Assembly (NCBI GenBank): GCA_016617855.1
Contig: JAECUM010012867.1
Location: forward strand, 1-64,000
Direction of reading: 5' to 3'
Source: Megalonaias nervosa
Taxonomy: Eukaryota > Mollusca > Bivalvia > Unionida > Unionidae
DNA length: 64,000 nt
In this document: positions 28,101-37,100 of the stretch, piece by piece
Layout of the letters: each line of letters starts with the position of its first letter
How positions within the stretch are numbered: the stretch's first letter is position 1
Notes under the pieces: model-generated
The model's input: only the letters and a program-made list of their open reading frames with translations
Databases searched by the model: none
What the model was told of the DNA's origin: nothing
Position numbers and translations under genes: made by a program

Positions 28101-31100
28101 GAGGATCTATCATTCTTTGGATCCCTTAGGTGATCTCTTGAGGCAGTTTCACTTGATTTGGCTAACCTAACTGGTCAACATGTAATGTGCTGGTTTTTGT
28201 ATTTTTAAAAAAAAAGAAACTAAGAAAGCCTCAGGCAGAGATCTTATTCATTGCTCTTAATAAACCAAATGCTCGTTAACATCCTAAATTAAGTATCCTA
28301 AGCAAAAAACGTGGCAATAGAGCATTGTAAGTTTTTTTCCAATCTGCAATTGCATATGTTTTATACCAAGGACATGTAACAATTTCAAGTCATTATCTCA
28401 GAACTGCTTCAATGTCATTAATTAGGAGTGTAATTTATCCACTTACGTCTTGGCCGTGGGGGTATTATCTTTATCCTGCCATGCAACTCTCCTGGTGATA
28501 GAGAGGGCGAAGGTGAAGGTGAAGGCGAAGGTGAAGCAGGAGCTGTGACTGGGGCAGGTGTGGAACTGATTGTCAAATTAGGAATATTGGCATGCAAGCG
28601 AGATTTCTTCTCTGGAGGTTCAGTGGAAGTTTTAGTTTCAGACCTGGAAAAGTAAAACAAAATTCTAAAGTAAATGCTCAATAAATACTTCATGTGAAAA
28701 TTTGTGACTGTAAAATTAACAACACAAATAAAATATAAGCAACTATTAATGGTTCTGTTGGATTGATGATCCATGTGACAAAATGTTACTGAGAACTAAA
28801 CTTTGCAAAAGTTTTCAAACTTAAAGTCAGATAAAAGTGATTGGTCAAAAGTCTTTTATTTGTGGATTTGAAAATATTAATAATGATTTAACCCTTGCAA
28901 ATATTCATAGTCAGTGATATAACTGATGTGGCACAGGCAAAATTGCAGCTGCAACAACAGAACAACCATTAATGCAGAAATAAGAATATAAAATCGGCAC
29001 ACAGCTGAGAGGCAGAACCGCAAATACATTTGAAGGCACATCGAACTAGGGGGTCAGAAAATGGTGCAATCTGGTGCATTTGTTTATATTTTGGGGATAT
29101 AAAATAATCCCTAACTGAAATGGTTGTTTTAGATATTTCATTTATTTTTTCATTTTTATTTACCATCATACCTATCTGTTTACCAACTGAACTTCACAAA
29201 AATAAAATGTAAAATTTAAACAGTATATACACAGGCACAGATGACACCAACAGCAGGAAACATTTCTTATTTATCTCTTAAATTGGAAGATTGCCTGATT
29301 AATGCCAAATGGAAAGAAATCATGTGCATCTCTCACAATGTTTGACATTATAATATTTAAACACCTTAATGAAAAATGAAAGCCCTACCAACTTATTTGT
29401 CTTTCACATGTATTGCTTTTCTTATAAGTAAATTATAGTTATGCATCTAGTGTTTTGTATATTACACTTTCATTTTTCTTTAGCAATGCATCATACAGAA
29501 GTACAAGGCAGCCAGACTCCATATTGTCCATGTCAATTTTATGGACGGGTATAACTCGTTGTACTTTGAAGTTTTAGTGTGTCTCTCTAAATTTGTTGAT
29601 CCAACGCAAAACAACTTTAATAACACAGGTCCTACACCACATGCAAAATGCTAACTCATCACCAAGTCTAGATTTTGCCATGCCTGCAAATTCTTTGGTG
29701 TACTTCTCACCAAATTTTTTGTTCATTTTGATTCAAACTTAAGAGATGGAAATTTGAGATAAATCCAGAGTTCATGGCTACCAGACTCAAACAGAGGAAG
29801 ATAATGAATGAACAAAAACAATATAGCAAGAGCAAGATATAATTTTTACCAATGAAAATGCAGGAATTCATTAATATTCAATTAAAAGATTCAAGGAGTT
29901 CCTGTTTGCTCCATGGCTCAGATATTTTCCTAAATGACGAGCACACTGCGAAGGAAAGATGTCTGCCCGATGATACTCCAAAAGCCAAATGGCAGAAATA
30001 TCACGAGTTTTTCATGTTTTCATCAGAGCTCAATATTTTCCTGGAAGGATGGTCCAATTCTCTGAGCTGCTTTGGTCATATTGGAGAAGTTAGCATCTAT
30101 GTTAATGCCACAAATCCTCTATTACAGGAATGTCAATACACACTATTAGAACATTCTTTATGTTCGAGATTTTTGTATTAAGACACAACTTAAAAGTCTC
30201 AAGGCCATGTTACTCAAGAGTGCCAAGTGCTGGTTTTTCTTGGGTGAATCTGAAAATTAATCATCTTAAATCACATTCAAAGCCTTAAAACGCAAGAGAC
30301 ACTAACATCAGGTAAAAGAATCCAGGAAAAATATTTTACACAGACAGGATTAAACAAAAGTCATTAAGACCAGTAACACAAATTAATACTGCAAGAAAAC
30401 AGCATAGCAGCTGAAAATAAGCAGCCACACATTAAACTTTCAGAAAATCCAAATCACAATATTACTGAATGATATAATATATTTTGCATTTCAACAGCAT
30501 TAACCAAAGCCATGCCTGGATGGTTTTGTTTGCTTAATTTACTACTTTTGTTGCCTTAGCATCTCCTCTCATTAACTGTAACATATGGAAATATACACAG
30601 AGTTTGGAAAATAAGAAGCCACTTACCCTGTTCTCTTTGGCACTGGTTTGTTTTCAGAGTGAGATTTCTTTTTTACTGGTGCTGGTGGTACTGGTGCAGA
30701 ACCTTCATCATCTATTAAACCTACAAGGAAATGTTAACATGGTTTGATCAAGTAATAATACAAAACAATATATTATAGACTGATCCGTTATTGTATTACT
30801 GAGATTTTCTTACAAGCAATTTTCACTGCTGCAATGAAACTAGAAATGTATTAATTAAACATGAAAGCACCACATACCCTGGCCATCAAAACGGTTTTCC
30901 TGCAACTTTTTGTGAAAAAGTAGAGCTAAAAGTGGGGTAAATTTTTTAAAATATATCTTTTTAATAACAAAAGTAGCAAAAAAATAGCTATTTGTCAGTA
31001 TGTAGAGACTTAGTAGCTTTTAACAGTACTTCAGCATAAAAGTGGCTAGATGGTGAGAAGTTTGAAAAATGTACAAATGAAGAATTGCGCAAAACCTTTA

Positions 31101-34100
31101 GGAAGATAAACCCATCCAAACAAATGTTAACAAGAAATACAAAAGATAAAATATGAGAGTTTCACTGTAAATTGTACATAAAATAAATAGGGATGGTTAG
31201 GGCTATTCCATTAAAACATACATGGGACCCAGGGAATGCTCTTTTCAAGTGGGGTACTCACCCAAACATGCAATTTAGTAATTTCTTATCATTTTCATAT
31301 GAACTCTCTGAAATCAAAATGCCCTGGCATATATTTTTGAAAAAATTTGGTCAAAAAATAAACCACAGGCAAAAATTAGAAAAGTAGAGAAAATTGGACC
31401 GATGGACAAATTAAGTGAAAGTCAAGCATAATACTATCTGTCCCTTCTATACTGGAACACGAAAAATCTATTAGTTTTGGTTGTAATGTGGGTGTAGGTA
31501 CAAAGAAAGAGTGACAGTCAAAACCTGATTAAAATGCAGTGTCACTTTATTCATCTGATAAAGCATTCTAAATCAGTTTGAGCAAAAAGGTTCAGATTAA
31601 CCTCAAAATCTGGAAAACTTGCATTCTGTTTAGTAAATCAGTGGTAGAAATCTAACTTCAGAAGTTTGTGCTCCAAAATTTTCAAGACAGGATAAAATAT
31701 CCTCTAGATGTAACTTTCACATTTTTCTTGAATTCACAAACTTCTTACATGGCAAACATGTTATATTTTAGCATTATATAATTTTTGGGAATAACCTGTT
31801 GTTAATATTATATCAAATACTTTTTTGTGAAATTTTATTTCCTGAAGTTAGTTTCCTTGCAAAATCTGAGAAAATTTGTACATGCAGTCAATTTCTTTCA
31901 AGACCAAATCTTTCTTGTAATGGACCAAATTAAACTGTCCATGTATTCTGACATTAATTCAAACTGAAAATGTACCTTGAGTGAATCATATGAAACACAA
32001 TCTAAAGTCAACCAAGATTTCTGCACAAGCTTGATTGGGCTACTTTTGTCACAAATGATATTGTCAAAATATTATTTTGCAATCCTCTACATCAAATGTA
32101 TAAAAATGAATAAACTTATCTATTTGTTTGACAAAATCTTAAGTTGTAAAGTAAATGTAGAAACTTGTCTAAATCATTATCCACAATGCACGAGATATTA
32201 CAGCAGTCTATGTGCAACTGAAAATGGTCACAACACTTCAGAACTGGTACGTGAAAAATGTCAGCTGGATGCTCCTTGCCAACCTCCAGAATCATAATGT
32301 GTCAACTTGACATTATGCATAAATACACATACACATACACTTCAGAACCGGCAAGTGAAAAATGTCAGCTGGTTGCCCCTTGCCAACCTTCAGAATCATG
32401 TGGTGTCAACCTGACATTATGCATAAATATGTTCTAATTACATGTATATACCACATCGTATGCAAAAAGTATTCAGCAGACACAATTTACAGCATAATCC
32501 TGTTTCAATTGAGAGACTGCTGTTTCCAATATTAAGTCCCCATGTTTACATGTAATTAGTCTGGCTTACAGCTTACAAGTGACCAGTCTAATACATGGCC
32601 TATGCAGTCAACCTTAGCTAATGGAGACAAATATAGAATGGCTAAAACTTTATTAATATAAATTATCATCAGATGAAAATAAAGGTTGAGGCCCTTTACT
32701 GGCAAATTTGAGGACAGTCAATATGAAGAGAAAAGGATTAAATGTGGCCTTCTTGGTAATTTTTGTTCAAGATTTTTGATCTAAGGTGAGCATTTATGGC
32801 TTGGTAACCTAATTTTTGAAACTGCCACTTAAGATTTTTGGAATGCTGCTCTACAGCTACTAAAATCTGATAGGTACTTGGAACAATGTGCTATTGTTTT
32901 TATTAGCACAAACTTGTGTGCATAAAGAAAAAGAGTGAAAATTAATCATTTTCACTTTCTGAATTTTCTTCTATGCACAAAGATGCTGCACAACCATAAC
33001 ATGAGAGAGAACAACATACTATATTAAATCCTCACCTGTTGACCTGAATTTCACAGGTGGCCTTTTCACAGTGGAAGCTCTCTTTTTCTCTGGCTCCAAT
33101 TTATCATTTAGGTCTGCGAAGCCACTAGAAGAGTTATCTCCCTTACTTGAATCAGTTTTATCTGTTCTGCCTAGTTTTATATGCAATTTAAGCCCTTCTG
33201 ATTGGGTCACAGTTACAATCTCAGTATGTGAACTTTCACTAGTATCTGTCTCCTCCTCTTCATTTTCATCTCCATCCTCATTATCTTCTTTCCTCTGTTC
33301 CTCCTTCTCAGATTTAGAATTTTTATTTGAATGATGTTTGTGGTCCTTATTTTTATTTTTTTCTTTGGTTTTCTCTTTTTCTTTGTCCTTCTTTTTCTTC
33401 TTAATTTTATCTGCAAGAAAACAAATAGGCAATGAAAAATGTGAATGAAACTAAAGAATAAAATTTGAGGATTCAATGGGCATTCACTTTTTTAACATGG
33501 CTTATGTCTGTGTACAACCTGTATTTCACAGGTGTCACTAATTTTATCCCAACTTCTTAGACTTGTGCACAACAATAAAACCACCACTAAAATTCTCTGA
33601 TCGAAACACAAGGTTGTTATTCCATTTTTAAACTAGAAATGTGTTCATGGAATATGATACTCCTCCATTTTGATTTAAATGCCACCTTTACGAATACACA
33701 TGTACAGACGGAAAGTTATGGCAAGGCATAAACATTTAGAATTATTTGTAACAAAGTTCTTAGAAAAAGTTAATCTTCACTGTGCCACATCACAAAGAAT
33801 GTCTAAGGGTCTGAACTTGAAAACGTGGACTATAATGACATAAATTTGGTGTTATATTGGTACATCCCCCATGACAGGCCATTTTGTAACAATCGTAGTT
33901 ACCTTCTGATCTTTATTTTCATTGTTAACTGTTTAGAAATTCAAGGTTGTACATGTTTCAAAGGAGTACACATTTATGAATAACTTTGCAAAACTAACCA
34001 TTACTAGGTGTTATATCATTATTGCTTTTCTGCCTAATTTTCTTCATCCACCCATCCACAATATCTGCAGAAACTGACTTCACACCTGAAAGAAAAATAC

Positions 34101-37100
34101 TGTTCAGTGATATGTTTAACAACCCCCCCCCCCAAGTATAGTCTTTGTTTTAGAAAAAAACCTGTATGTACAAAACTATCTTATTCTATGAAGTAGTGAT
34201 CATGAATTATCATTCACAAATACAAAACAAGAAAAAACAGTGGACAAACAAAACTGATGATTTGTTTTGGTATGATGTTTTATGGCATCTCAACAAAAGC
34301 TGCTTATTCAGAGACAAGGCAACTGACATAATGTGTCATGCCCAAGGCCACACCTTGGTAACCAAGGTGGGATGATCAAATGCTAGAAATTCCAGTTAGC
34401 TGATCACTGTGCCATTACAGCTACTACTTATTTAGCAGTAGTATTCAGAAATACAAACAATATAGACCTTGATTTGCTGTCCCATTATGTGATGGCAGAT
34501 AAGGGTCCATGTTTATTTTGAACAAGAACTGGACTTATTGGTGAGCATACAAGCACTAAATGTAAAGAAACAAGAATGTTTTTGTAATGATGGATAGCAC
34601 ATGTAAACAAACTGACCTAAGTCAAAGCACACTGAAATACCATCAATACCAATTTTCGAAATCATCAATTGGTTTTGAAAAAGGGACCTTTAGTATTGAA
34701 TTGTTAGAAGGCGTCGATTCCATTGATCTCAACAACTATGCTTACACAATCTCACAAGTGTTAGGTGGCTTGGGGCAAATAATTTCTGTGCTATGAACCA
34801 TTTTTAAATCATTTCATCTGTAATCTAAAACAGTTGTTGCTCTATACATGTTTGTATGACCATAACATTCTAACAGCAAAAAATATGAGAAACACTATAT
34901 GCAAGATAAAAGTCTATTCTCAAGTTTACATTAATTACCTATCCCCAAAAAGTACATATCTCTTCAACTTTTCATTTATACAGGCAACAAGATAACAAAA
35001 ACTGAAAAACAATCTTTTGTGGTTTAAAATTTAAAAATTAGTATTAGCAACTGTAAAAGAAACATCCATCAGGTTTTGTCTTCGACTTAAAAGAGTCCCT
35101 TGATAGGTCTGGTGCTCTACTGGTCAATAAAACACTTCCAGGAATTTAAGAAAAGACCATTTCTTCCTGTTAACTCCTGAGTGTTGAAACAATCTTTGAT
35201 ATTCTTCAGCTGTAACAAGATTTTCATACTAGCGGCTATAGTCACCATATTGGAGTTCAGATTGGCACCATTTTTATTTAGGACACTGGCACCATTTTCA
35301 TTTAGGACCAAGTACAGTAAACCCCAAATTTACATGCACTTGACTCAGTCATGTCTAGCATTGACAGCCATTAATATTAACACCCAAGCAGAAGAATACA
35401 CAAGACAGTGACACACATTCCTCACCCTTCTTGACTTGTCTGCAGCATGTGACACAAAAGACCATGATATATTGCTGGACAACAGACAATCCATAAGCTC
35501 TTCTGGTTTATGACCAGTAGAGCTAAAAATCTTCGCTCCTATTCTATCAACTGGATAATTTCCCCATTAATTGATGGACAAAAAACAAAGGAACATGGTC
35601 ATTTGTACTTACTATCATTATCTGATTTACACAACTGTTTTATTGTTTTGGCAGCATTGTTTTTCTTCAGGATGTCGACTGAGACTGGCAGATTCTGATA
35701 GACCTTCAAGATCTCCACCAAGACTGGCCAGTTCTCATCATCCTTGCTCTCCTGTAGCCAGGCATTGAGGGTGTCCCAGCCTCCAACACTCATAAACCTT
35801 TAAAATAAACAAATGTAACATGCTTATTAACATACAAAATGATTCTTGCTTTGATTAATTTCACAATGCGATGTATAATAATGACTGTAAATAAATTAAC
35901 ATCAGACATTTTTTCCTCATTTGAGCTGCAAGTTTTTGGTGTGACTATCCACCATTCGAAAGATTGTCAGGTCTGAATGTAGACAAATAACAAGTTTCTC
36001 CAACTTTCACACAAAATCAAAATATACTCTGGGTGTTTTGTGCAAGTGTCAATGAGGATGCAAGATTTTTACTGCTGATGCACTGTTTACTTAAACTGTT
36101 TTGGATAGCAACCTGAACTGTTTTATTAAGCAAACATATAGCATCATGCAAATGAGAATCACTTCCCTTGTATCTATCTATAGTGAGATAATTTTAAAAT
36201 CACCTCTACCTACTGGCAATGTCTTTATCCTGTGCAAGATGAACATAAATTTGGATTTTTACATTGTTTTCACAATAGTAGTGGTAAGTCATGTTGTCTA
36301 AGTTGATGACTTTATTACTGAAAAATTCATTTCATTTGGTTGTAACTATGGACTGAATGAAGAAAGGGTAGCATCTTGAGACAATTTCCATTTAATAACA
36401 CAACTTTGATTTATTCAAATTTGGATGAATACAATAAAGTCCTCATTTTGTTTGCAAAATACCTCTTATGAAATATAGCAAGACTGGTTATTGTTAAATG
36501 CACTGTTAAATGTGAACTTAGTAATATGGAACAGTATAACCAGTCTAGCTAAACACCCAGTGGTTTCTAAGAGTCATATGCTTGTGCACATTATGGTGCA
36601 GAGCTTAATTCACAACCAGCAACAGGATGAATGTGAAGCCATGCAAAATGACATTTGTGCTGAATACTGAGACACTGCAACATGTGGATGTGTCTTTCAT
36701 ATCTGAGTAGGCCATCAATTAATTTTTGTACCTCCCATCTGTCCTTAGTATCTCTTGAATAAACTGTATGTACAACAAAGTTTTTTATTACCATTACTGA
36801 AACAAGATGCTCTGTTTAATATAATCTAGCTTTGGTGTTTTAAGGCAAGGCAACACAAGGAGGATATTTAGTATTGAGTCAGCTGGAGTAAAGTGCCTTG
36901 CCCATGTACAAATCACGGTAGTTAACCTGGGCTCATCCTCCTGTTAGGATTGAATCTTACACCCTTCTGGCTTCAAGTCTGGTAAGCTAACCACTGTGCT
37001 ACTTTGGTACCTTATAATATAGTCTTGGCATCAGATGAGGGGAAAAAAAAATGTACAAAAGCAATTTTATTGCTTTTTTGTTTTCATATCAATGTTTCTT

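Noticed and set aside
33071..33334. 87-codon Ser/Leu-rich open frame on the plus strand
   Set aside because: It is the antisense shadow of the Lys/Glu/Ser-rich PPP1R10 exon E.
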